From Bedellia somnulentella (lineage: Eukaryota; Arthropoda; Insecta; Lepidoptera; Bedelliidae), in NCBI GenBank assembly GCA_963576735.1, contig OY755197.1, positions 322,501 through 386,500 on the forward strand: DNA of 64,000 nucleotides, read 5' to 3'. The stretch's first letter is position 1, and every line of letters starts with the position of its first letter. Shown here in pieces: positions 10,230-20,800 of this stretch. The position numbers and the translations under genes were made by a program. The notes beneath the pieces are model-generated. The model searched no databases, was not told the DNA's origin, and saw nothing but the letters and a program-made list of their open reading frames with translations.

Positions 10230-10390
10230 AAAATGAGGAATAGTCCAATTACATTCTGCAATATCCAACATTCAAACAAAACAATTTTCCCAAATTTGTA
10301 CAAACCAACACAAACTCTTTCTTTCACTTGTTCCACTTTCTTCCCATCAATTTCAATCGCGCCTTCTGGCACATTTCCCTCCCTCTGTCA
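10230..10390 (-). pseudogene. RTE-type LINE RT C-terminal scrap
   Basis: The reverse reading PEGAIEIDGKKVEQVKE is characteristic of the thumb region after the YADD block in RTE-like or endonuclease-RT elements of insects. Only about 50 codons remain. Confidence 0.55.
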
Positions 10391-10695
10391 CATAATGTGA
10401 CACACATTTCACATTGCATGTAATGTATTTAAGATACTCATTCATATATTTATACTGAAATGTTATCTTTTTTATTGTTATTTTGTATCCCAATGTAGTT
10501 AAACTGTTTGTGTGCATTGTGTGTATTAAAGTTAAATAGATAAATACAAATATGTTATACCAATAGTACGTAACTGTGTGTAAGGTGCATATCTACTCAA
10601 AGCCTTAACGTTATGTTAATAAACATCTCTAAGCATGAAGAATTTCTCGAAAAAATCCAGATATAAGGTTGCATTTCAGATACAACTGGATAAAT

Positions 10696-13600
10696 GATAT
10701 GGTATGGTATACTGGTATGATTAGAATAGCATGAATGTCTACTGTAAGTAATTCTTGATTCAATTATAGTTAACTATTTCTTATAATAATGGTTCTCTAT
10801 TGAAACGCTGTACAGTTATGAACACTATTCAAAATTGAAATTGACATTTACCATCGCGCGGGTTTTTAAATATTTTTAAAAATATTTAATTTACAAGGAG
10901 AGAAAATTCAACCCGATGGAAGTGAAAATAACCATCTGATTGCGTTATACAAGTATTTTCGAACAGGAAAAGTAAAAGGATTGTATCATATTTTTCAACA
11001 TTATAAATTTAAAAATTTTCATTTAAATTGCAACAAACGAAGTATCTGACAGTTGCCAAGCAACGGGAAGAAGAAAAAACATTACCATAACAACCACAAA
11101 GGGAAATCAAAGCTGATTGGATGTTGAAGAATGCTGGTGCAGAAAGCAGCATGTAGTGTCAAGTGTTTTTTTTTATGAGATAGTGACGCAATGTCATGCG
11201 GCATCAGACTATGTTTATTTTCTTTTTTATAAAATGATTATTGTTTTGATACATTAATTTTATATTTATGGTCATACCAACTAGCAATTATGTGCCCAGT
11301 TCGCAGATCACGGCTACCGAAAATTTCAGTGTCGACTCAACAACATTAATATGTCCCCATTGTAGTCAACCACGGTCTTTTAAGGGGAAGAGGGGTCTAA
11401 ACATACACATTTCGAAATGCCACCGTCTAACAACAAAGAACTCACCCTCTCCGCAACCTTCGTCATCCACGCACCCAATAAATGTATCAGTTTCGTCAGA
11501 TACATTACTTTGGGAAAAAATATCTTTATGGAAATCGTCCATCCCCATAATTAAACGGATTCCTCGAGGAGCTAGAGCTTGTGTTGCCAAATCCTTAGCC
11601 CAGACAGTAAAGGCCGTGGTTGAAAATAATGATTTTGAAAGTTGGCAAAGTTTTTTCGGTTTTTCATATGCAGTTTTAGCCATAAATAGAAATGAAAAGG
11701 ATCGAAATATATCACTGACACACAAAATAAAGAGCAAATGTGTGTATCCGATTCCAGAGCCTATACTTCAAAATTCAAAATTAATTACAAATAAAAATAT
11801 TAATTATAATATTAAAAAAATTGAGACTAAATTAGGAGATGGGGACATAAAAGGGGCTGCACAAATGCTTTTTTCAAGCGACGCTGTGGCCCCTGATGAC
11901 CAAGAGACTTTGGAGTCTTTGAGAGCAAGACATCCACTCTCATCAGAGATGTCCAGGACGCCTGATGCTCCCGATTATACCGCTCACCCACCAGAAGCCA
12001 CTCCAGCCGAGGTTCTCATTGCTATATCTTCTTTCAGAAACGGTTCTGCTGGCGGCCTCGATGGACTGACTCCTCAGCATTTCAAAGATTTATTGAGTGT
12101 TTCCGTCGGGGAAGCCGGCAGAATTCTTTTGGATGAGATAACGCAGTTAGTTAATCTCTGCCTGAGTGGTAAAGTATCTCAAACCATCACAGATCTTTTA
12201 TACGGGGCGAGTCTGTGTGCTTTGAAAAAGAAAGACGGAGGTATCAGGCCAATCGCTGTGGGAAACACTATCCGCCGGCTGGTATCCAAAATATGCTGTA
12301 AGCATGTAACGGACATAAAAAACTACTTCCAACCTGTTCAACTAGGTTTCGGAACCAGCGGCGGCTGTGAAGCAGCTGTTCACAGTGTTCGTGCTTTCCT
12401 GCAGCATTGCCGAAGTGACGTTCTGTTGAAAGTGGATGTAAAGAATGCTTTCAACTCAGTTGATAGAGCCGCCTTGCTGGCTGCAGTCAAAGAACAAACT
12501 CCAGCTTTATACAATTACCTTTGGCAATGCTATAGCAAACCTACTAAATTGATCTACCGTGGAAAATTATTAAATTCATGTGTCGGTTGCCAGCAAGGTG
12601 ACCCTCTGGGCCCAGCTATATTCAGTTTGGCTATACACCCACACATCAAAAACTTAGCCTCCAAGTTTAATGTGTGGTACCTGGATGACGGCACCATTGG
12701 AGGCGAGGCAAAACAAGTTATAAACGATTTGAAAACAATAATAGAAGAATTCAAAAAAATTGGTCTAGATTTGAATTATGAAAAGTGTGAACTGTATTTT
12801 GGCCCCGATTTAAACAAAGAAACTGTTACAGAAATGCAATCAAAATTCAATTCATTAGCCCCAGGTATCAAAATTTTAAATTCGGCTTCGCTTCGCCTCC
12901 TAGGTGCCCCAGTTCTGGATGATTCTATTCCAAAATTTATAGCAGAAAAATTTTCTAAATTTCAGGAATCATCTTCTTTATTGGCACAACTTAACCCTCA
13001 TGTAGCATATACAATAATAAAGTATTGTTTGTTTGTTCCAAAATTTACTTATGTACTGAGATGTTCTGGTTTATGGAGGCAAATCTCAGTCCTTTCGGAC
13101 ATAGACAACGTGATTAAAAACACTTTGATCAAAATTCTCAACATTTCCTTAAATGAACGCTGCTGGACACAAGCCACGCTCCCAATACGGTACGGTGGTA
13201 TTGGCATCCGCAGCGTTTCAAGTATAGCCTTACCAGCTTTCTTGTCATCTGGTTTTGCCAATTACAATCTTTTCTTAAGCATCATTAGTAAAGCTTTAAG
13301 TTCGGCAGAGATCATCGATCTCACAGATGCTAAGAAAGTTTGGATGGATATAGTTGGTCCTACTGTCAATGTTCCCATCAGTCTGGCATCTCAGAGGCAA
13401 TGGGACGAGCCCCTCTGCTGTCAAGTTCAAGCAAATCTTCTTAGTTCAGCTCTTGACTTGGCGGAGCGGGCGCGTCTCTTGGCTTGCTGTGAGCCAGATT
13501 CTGGGCATTGGTTGAGAGCATTACCATCGAGCAACCTCGGCACATTGCTAGACAGAGGCTCCTTTTCTTTAGCTATGGGTCTGCGATTGGGCACCAAAAT

Positions 13601-14353
13601 AAATGAGAGACATCGCTGCCGCTGTGGAGTATTTGTCGATCAGTTGGGGCACCATGGATTATCATGTCGTCGTAGTGCTGGTCGCATACCTCGCCATGCT
13701 GCAATCAATGATATTATCAGACGGGCCCTTACCACTGTCAACATACCAGCAATCCTGGAGCCATCAGGTTTGCTGCGGGACGATGGTAAGAGACCAGACG
13801 GAATGTCATTGATTCCATGGAAGAATGGGAGGACGCTGGTGTGGGACGCTACCTGCGTCGACACGCTAGCGCCGTCTCATTTGTCGGGGTCTGCATCTAA
13901 AGCTGGCACTGCGGCAGCTGAAGCTGAGGGTCTGAAGAGACGCAAATATAGCAATTTAGCTGAGGAGCATTACTTCTCAGCTTTTGCTGTAGAGACTCTC
14001 GGTCCGTGGGGCCCAGATGCGCGTCGTTTTTTCAAAGAAATTTCGACGCGCCTGATCGAGAAATGCGGAGACCCGAGGGCTGGCGCATTCTTCGCTCAAA
14101 GAATCAGCTTAGCGATTCAAAGGGGTAATGCAGCCAGCCTTCTCGGAACCCTGCCACCAGGCGGCAGCGATTTCGAGAGTATTTTTTATATAATTTAATG
14201 TAGGTTAGGTTTTTCATATATTATAATTTTATTTTATTTTTTACCTGTATATATAGTTAAATGTGTAAATATATGTAAATGTATGTTATTGAATATGAAT
14301 AAAAAGTTATGAACACTTATATTAAAACAAGGAAAAAAAAAAAAAAAAAAAAA
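10696..14353 (+). mobile_element. non-LTR retrotransposon with restriction-like endonuclease, apparently full length
   Basis: A single long ORF (11268-14198) is preceded by a 570-bp 5' UTR. It is followed by a 3' UTR with AATAAA (14298-14303) and a poly-A tail of about 20 A (to 14353). AACTGGATAAAT occurs at 10684-10695 and again at 14354-14365, a 12-bp target duplication that fixes both ends. The intact ORF, tail and duplication point to a recent insertion. It lies about 400 bp upstream of the first coding exon of the host gene. Confidence 0.9.
11268..14198 (+). CDS. R2/NeSL-like retrotransposon polyprotein (Zn finger, RT, RLE)
   Basis: 976 codons, uninterrupted. Near the N-terminus is a zinc finger C29-x2-C32-x14-H47-x3-C51. 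The RT domain has a DGLTPQHFK lead-in (near residue 264), block A KVDVKNAFNSVD (near 388), block B QQGDPLGPAIFS (near 441) and block C with the catalytic YLDDG (near 471). Towards the C-terminus is a cysteine/histidine cluster CRCGVF...GHHGLSC (near 782), then RPDG (near 841) and VWDAT (near 857), fitting a PD-(D/E)xK restriction-like endonuclease. There is no apurinic-type endonuclease. The zinc finger probably reads the target DNA. Clade placement is inferred from domain order; all catalytic residues look present. Confidence 0.88.
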   Translation: MVIPTSNYVPSSQITATENFSVDSTTLICPHCSQPRSFKGKRGLNIHISKCHRLTTKNSPSPQPSSSTHPINVSVSSDTLLWEKISLWKSSIPIIKRIPRGARACVAKSLAQTVKAVVENNDFESWQSFFGFSYAVLAINRNEKDRNISLTHKIKSKCVYPIPEPILQNSKLITNKNINYNIKKIETKLGDGDIKGAAQMLFSSDAVAPDDQETLESLRARHPLSSEMSRTPDAPDYTAHPPEATPAEVLIAISSFRNGSAGGLDGLTPQHFKDLLSVSVGEAGRILLDEITQLVNLCLSGKVSQTITDLLYGASLCALKKKDGGIRPIAVGNTIRRLVSKICCKHVTDIKNYFQPVQLGFGTSGGCEAAVHSVRAFLQHCRSDVLLKVDVKNAFNSVDRAALLAAVKEQTPALYNYLWQCYSKPTKLIYRGKLLNSCVGCQQGDPLGPAIFSLAIHPHIKNLASKFNVWYLDDGTIGGEAKQVINDLKTIIEEFKKIGLDLNYEKCELYFGPDLNKETVTEMQSKFNSLAPGIKILNSASLRLLGAPVLDDSIPKFIAEKFSKFQESSSLLAQLNPHVAYTIIKYCLFVPKFTYVLRCSGLWRQISVLSDIDNVIKNTLIKILNISLNERCWTQATLPIRYGGIGIRSVSSIALPAFLSSGFANYNLFLSIISKALSSAEIIDLTDAKKVWMDIVGPTVNVPISLASQRQWDEPLCCQVQANLLSSALDLAERARLLACCEPDSGHWLRALPSSNLGTLLDRGSFSLAMGLRLGTKINERHRCRCGVFVDQLGHHGLSCRRSAGRIPRHAAINDIIRRALTTVNIPAILEPSGLLRDDGKRPDGMSLIPWKNGRTLVWDATCVDTLAPSHLSGSASKAGTAAAEAEGLKRRKYSNLAEEHYFSAFAVETLGPWGPDARRFFKEISTRLIEKCGDPRAGAFFAQRISLAIQRGNAASLLGTLPPGGSDFESIFYII

Positions 14354-14365
14354 ACTGGATAAATA

Positions 14366-14753
14366 TAGAAACAAGATAAAGTGGTGTAAATTATATAATT
14401 ATATATAAAATATAATTATAATATGTCGATGTTTACTTGGATAAAAATGTACACGCGACAAAAAAATAATGTTACGTATCCAAAGCCGTCCCGTCCATTA
14501 TGAATAAAAAAAAAGATTGATTTGATGTGATTGTCATGTCATGTCATTGTCAAGTCAATCAAACAAAGTCAAACCACCGCTATTGTATTGTATTGTGTAG
14601 TTTGACTAGTTTTCGTTTCATCTAAATTTGTATTCTGCAAGTTTTTTTTACTGTTGTTTCGCTATAATTATTTAATACAGAGATAGTCGCAACTGGCGTG
14701 AAATATCAATTCATGAATTCTATTGGAATAACCTAGATTTTTCGGTTCTCACC
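14366..14753 (+). promoter_or_regulatory. upstream region and 5' UTR of the host gene
   Basis: This is the interval between the LINE insertion and the first coding ATG. It is AT-rich with direct GTCATGTCATGTCATTGTC-type repetition around 14530-14560 and a possible leader ending TTCTCACC just before the ATG. No TATA box stands out at a convincing distance. The promoter assignment is positional only. Confidence 0.35.
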
Positions 14754-14840
14754 ATGTCTGACAACGACGAAAACATACCGTATCCCATGGACGACAGCGA
14801 TATACCATTCCCTGATGGGAAAAGCCCTTCTTTGAATTCG
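14754..14840 (+). CDS. host gene exon 1
   Basis: ATG in context CACCATGT, 29 codons ([20 protein letters not shown]...), acidic. The donor GTAAGA follows at 14841, phase 0. Confidence 0.85.
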
Positions 14841-17800
14841 GTAAGACTTTTACCAAGTTTAAGGCATATGATTGTAAGTTGTAAGTGAACTGTCCCAGCT
14901 TAGTATTGGTAGTGACATTTTTTAAATATCTAAAGTTTATTTAATCGCTGCTTACCTCCTATAAATTTTAGCTTAATGATATATAGCCTATGTTACTTCT
15001 AAAAGTTGTAGATATCTATTGATGACAGAACTCTGAAAATTTGATAATTTTCAAATTCATTACAGACAAACAATACAAATATTTTGTTTTTATTATCTTT
15101 TAGCCTATGTCAAGTTATAATTCGCCGCAGCCGGACTCCAAGCCCTCCACACCAGAACCGTCCGGAACACCCATTGTCAAAACTTCTGCCAAAGGCGTAG
15201 AAATAGCAAAAAAGCGACTCAGAGCATTTTCGATCCAAAAGAAGATGCCTGTTCAGATGAAGACTGTTTTGCCAAAACCTCTCTCTCTGACTCCGGGTGG
15301 TATGTCTTCTGTGATATTTGACTCAGATAAGGTTGCTACCAAAGCAATTTAAAGATCAGGTTTTCAAGCTAGATATACTAGGATATTATAATTTTTTAAA
15401 AAGAAAATAGGCTTGGTTTTGAACTTTAATATTTTGGAAACATTTTTTATCTCCTAGTTTGAATAAATATTTAACCACAACTATACATAAATCTTTTTGT
15501 TCATGAAAACTTACTTAAATTACTAATAAATAAAGGAAAGAAAAATTTCGACACAGGCGGGATTCGAACCCGCGACCTCGGGTATAAGCCCCCGTCGCTC
15601 TTGCCAATTGACCTACCGTGTCAATGGCTGCCAGCGCAAAATTCTTCTATCCTTTATTTCTTTTACACTAACATACTTTAACTATACATACAAAATAAAT
15701 ATATTACTAATAATGCTACCGTTTCAGGTCCTACAGTTATAATAGGGAAGCTTACAAGTAACAAAATAACTCCAAAACCACTAGTGGAACCTGATGAAAC
15801 CAAGAAAATACCAAAACCTCCTAAACCTGGGACCACCAAGAGAGGTGAGAGTCAACCCTGTTACTTTGGAACTCCAGCATACCTGTAGTCCCAGAATACA
15901 CTATGGCTGAAGCATTGGAATTTCAGAAATAGATATTTGCACTATTGTGCAATGAAATTTTGCTACCACTTTCTACCTATACATACATACATACATATAC
16001 TCACGGCTATAAATCCCTTACGGGGTAGCCAGAGCTTTGGATTGAGAAATTCCTCAGCCACTTTTGAAAGTTGATTGGGGAAAAGATGGTAATAATAAAT
16101 AAATGTTTGTGGTGACGGGTCGCCAATCACATCACCCAAAAATCACTAAAGAAGCCCCTATACCCTTAGTCGCCTCTTACGATCCCCCACGGGTAGATAT
16201 GGGGTAGTGTTATTCTAAGCCGACACTACACGGCATTTCTACCTATGTGTGTTGTAAGAGGTGACTAACATTATGGGGCTTTTTTAAGTGGTTTTTGAGC
16301 AATGCTGTTGGAAACCTATCACCTACAATACTTTATTTCTACCATCTTGTCCCTTAACAATGAGTTTCTAGCTCTGGAGCTCTTTCTTCCCCTTTTTGGG
16401 ATTTATGGCCATGAATATATGTATGTAAATTTACCAATAAGACCACAATATCTTCTCAAGACTCCTTACGCCGTATATCCTCAAAAGGATGAAGATATAC
16501 TAACTAATACTCTCAAACTAAAACTCAATCATTTATGCCGTATATCCCTGAAGAGGTTGGCAGAGGTACTAATACTTTTTAACATCACATGAAATTATTG
16601 TCATCTGGTGTTCAGAGTACCCATGTTTTACTTGAACATTGTACCCTCTTGATGGGAGGCAAGCCTATGCCTTTTAGTATGAATACACTGTCACATGACT
16701 AAGTTTGACTAAGCCATTTCCTCACCACCATTTATTTATTTTATATATTTATTACGGATTGCCAACAGTGAAAATAGTAATTTTTTTTAAAAAGCACTTA
16801 ATTGAAATGACACATACAGACATTACAGATATGACATTCTAAATAAATATTATTATAAAAACAATTAAATTGATTAATTATATTCTTAAAACTTAATTAA
16901 AATTAGATTAAGACTGAATTAAAACTTATACCACCAATATTTATAAAGCTTGTAACTTAAAAAATTAATAATATCTTTAGAACCCACTCCCTTCTGAAAT
17001 ACAATTAATACTCAATACTCAATAGATTTATTGCGTTCTACAATGGTTTTCTTAGATGGTAAGTATGTAATTATGTTACAGCATTGTGGACCCTGTTGGG
17101 CACAGCAATTAGAGGAGAGGACGAAGTAATTATAAATACAATTATTGTATGCTATAATGTTATTAATGTTTAAAATCTCACTGGCAGAAACTATCTTTGC
17201 TATATTTGCCACTAAGTATCATCCTGGCAATCCTTACCTCCTTTTTGACTGAATTTTTGAATGTAAAGAGTTTCTTTGTTGCATCTTCTCTTTACGAACA
17301 CCTTCCGAAGCAACGGACTAGTGATAAATTTAAAAAAAATTGACGTTCAAAAAATGTTAGTTTTTAATTTAATTTTGAAAAATAAACTTTTTGACTTATC
17401 TTTAAGAGCACATTCCCTATTTCAACTAAATGTATTGTATTATGTATTGTATTGTAATTTACTTGTGTTTTTTTTTCGACATTAGAGGCTCCCCATTTCA
17501 AGAAGTCAAAAGAGGAGATAGAGCAGATGAAAAAGAAAATGGAGTTGATAGAACTTGGCATTCCTCTGGGACTGATTTGTTTGCCGTGTACTAATGATGC
17601 TGCAATGCCTACGAAAGCTATGCCGCCTATTAAGTCTTTATTAGGTAAGTTGTATTATTTTTATAAATCAAATAAAAATTGTTTTTATTTGTATAAATGT
17701 AGTATAATGAAGATGTTACATTTTTTATTACATATAAAAGGCAATAAATTTTATAATAACAATTATTGACAACCCAAATAGCCAATAATTACAAATTATA

Positions 17801-20800
17801 TTATATTTATACAGAAAAAAAAATCATTAAGGTTAGAAAAACATTATATTTTATCATGTTGTGGCGTGAACCAATATAGTAAACATCAAGTAAGCCCTTA
17901 ATAATAGTAATGATTATATCTAATAACACATAAATGTTATTTGAAATTTTAAAACAATAATCAATAGTTTGTTTTTAATATTTCATCTTATAGAAGAATA
18001 GCTGATGTTGTTAACAATAACTTCCCCGGGGGTAAAGCCATTTTCATACATCATAGTGTGGTAAAAGTGTTTACTTTCTTAAATAGCTTTTTCTTTAATA
18101 GCTGTGTAGTGTCGGCTTAGAATAGCACTACCCTATTTCTTCCGGTGGGTGAACGTAAGAGGCGACTAACGGTATTGGGGCTTTAAAGGGATTATTGGGC
18201 GATGCGGTTGGAGACCCATCACCAACCACCTTTATTTTACCATCTTTTCCCCACTCAACTTTCCAAAGGTGGCTGAGGAATTTCTCATTCCTTAGCTCTG
18301 GCTACCCCATCTAGGGATTTATAGCCGTGAGTATATGTATGTATGTATGTTTCTTAAATAAGTTATTTCCAACATCATTCCATTGTTTATTTTGTATAAT
18401 TTATGACCAAGTATTATCCAACCAGAGAGTTTGGTCATGATATTTTCATTTAACATTTTAAGGCATGACACACTTGACTTATGAGCACACAACATTTAGA
18501 GAGCAAATCTACAGGGGCCACTTAATTAACAGTTAAATTAAATATTATTGCATTTGTGTAAAATATTTTCATTCAGAATGTAGTCAATGTTTGTTAGTAC
18601 AATTTTAATAAGGTTGGCTTTGCAATATTGGCTATATCGGAGGTATAGGGCCCATGCCTTTGCCATGCTTAATGCTGAAACTAAACCCTTTTGCTTCCAT
18701 TAATCGATATTTCGTTGAAATTTGTACATACATACATATACTCACGGCTATAAATGCCTAGAAGGGGTAGCCAGAGCTGAGAAATTAGAAATTCCTCAGC
18801 CACTTTTGGAAGTTGAGTGGGGAAAAGATGGTAAAATAAAAATAATATAGCTAGAATAGCTGTGTAGTGTCGGCTTAGAATAGCACTACCCCATTTCTTC
18901 CGGTGGGTGTACGTAAGAGGCGACTAACGGACTTGGGGCTTTTTACGGGATTTTTGGGCGATGTGGTTGGAGACCCATCACCAACAACCTTTATTCTACC
19001 ATCTTTGAAATTTGTATATTCTTCTTATTTCTAAAAGCTGCACCTTTGAGTATGTTTCCATTTGATTTAATTTTGATCAAATATACTAGGTAGATACACA
19101 GTACATACATACATATACTCAGTAATTATTTGTTGTAATGGGCTATACTATAGCGAATTGTTCTACACACTCATCATTTGTATGCCTGGTTTCATTTTAG
19201 AGCTCACTAAGTTTTATTTCTTAATCAATAGAGTAACATAAACGTTTCAATTTAGATTTTCAGAGAGAGAGATTTATTTTCAGAGTAATCAATTTAAGTA
19301 AATGGGGACCCGTGTTTCTGTAGTAATATTTGATCAAAGCGATTTAACTCTTTATAAAAAGAAGATATAAAAGATTTAAATTATGACAATTATGTTGTTA
19401 ACCCATTATAAATTGGTGGCTTAATAGTGACCATTACAATTTACATTATAATATTAAATAAGATAATTAAGACCGTATTTCAAAGGGATTTTTTAAAATA
19501 TATATATCCTCTATCCTATCCTTTATTTCTTTTACACGTTTTAGTAGTGTTTGTGTTTCCTACCTCCGAATTTTTTACTAATTCGGAAGGCCACTTGTCT
19601 ATCTTTTCAGATAGAATGCAAATGTTGAAAACGCCTAACTTTCAACTAACTCCGAATTAGTAAAAAATTCGGAGGTAGGAAACGCAAACACTACTAAAAC
19701 GTGTAAAAGAAATAAAGGATAGAAGAATTTCGCGCTGGCAGCCATTGACACGGTAGCTCAATTGGCAAGAGCGACGGGGGCGTATACCCGAGGTCGCGGG
19801 TTCGAATCCCGCCTGTGTCGAAATTTTTCTTTCCTTTATTTATTCTTTATTTATTAGTAATAATCCCCACATGAGGTTTTCATGAACAAAAAGATTTAAA
19901 TTATGACAATTATGTTGTTAACCCATTATAAATTGGTGGCTTAATAGTGACCATTACAATTTACATTATAATATTAAATAAGATAATTAAGACCGTATTT
20001 CAAAGGGATTTTTTAAAATATATATCTTCTTTTTATAAAGAGTTAAATCGCTTTGATCAAATATTACTGCAGATACACGAGTCCCCATTTACTTAAATTG
20101 ATTACTCTATTGATTAAGAAATAAAACTTAGTGAGCTCTAAAATGTTACTAATGTAACATAATTGTCACACTATCACCCACATAATATATTTTTCGACTC
20201 TAAACCTATAAAGGTAGTTTGTTTCTAATCACTATTTGCTTGTCACCCACTAGAAAGCAATTTAATAACATAACATATAACATAAACGTTCATACCGAAT
20301 ATCCCCGAAGCGGTTGGCCGAGGTACTAATACTTCTGAACATCACGTGACTTTGTCACCTGGTGTTCAGAGTACCCACGTTTTGCATGGACAGTGTACTC
20401 ACGTGATAGGGGGCAGGCCTATCGCCGTTTTGTACGAATACACTGTCACATGACTAAGTACAACTCAGCCATGTCGGTTTCCTCACGATGTTTTCCCTCA
20501 CCGTTAACAATCATGATAAATTAACCACACATATGTCTTTAGAAAAGACAAATTGGTGTAGGCCCGACCCGGGATCTAAACACTAGTCGCTTGCACGATA
20601 ACCGGTGTTCTACCCTTTGAGCTATCACGTCGTCAACATGCTAATTCTAAAAGATAGACACATAATTTGTTCAGGGAAATGTACAAATAATTAGCAAACA
20701 TAAAATTTTCAAGGAAACTCATATGCCCATGGTCACATTTGTTTTTATTCTTCGAGTTATTAGAAACAGAGACCGGTTATATATAAAATGTAAAAAAAGT

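Larger units (their letters stand above)
19193..20143. mobile_element. composite foldback element with nested SINE-C
   Basis: The left arm 19193-19367 (TTTTAGAGCTCACTAAGTTT ... TTTATAAAAAGAAGA) is mirrored by the right arm 20027-20143 (TCTTCTTTTTATAAAGAG ... TTAGTGAGCTCTAAAA). The left arm carries an extra about 55 bp around 19236-19290. Between the arms a 129-bp sequence is present twice in direct orientation (19379-19507 and 19899-20027), flanking a SINE-C unit with its own hairpin (19513-19725). No coding capacity. This is either a foldback transposon or a rearranged MITE. Confidence 0.75.

Noticed and set aside
15353..15360. Stop of a short two-exon gene at 15350
   Set aside because: The open frame merely reads through the donor GTATGT. 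Splicing to 15728 keeps the frame and continues the protein.
19747..19820. Functional tRNA gene
   Set aside because: The cloverleaf-like module has weak anticodon-stem pairing and C at position 33. It recurs with the same long tail and target duplications as a SINE family.
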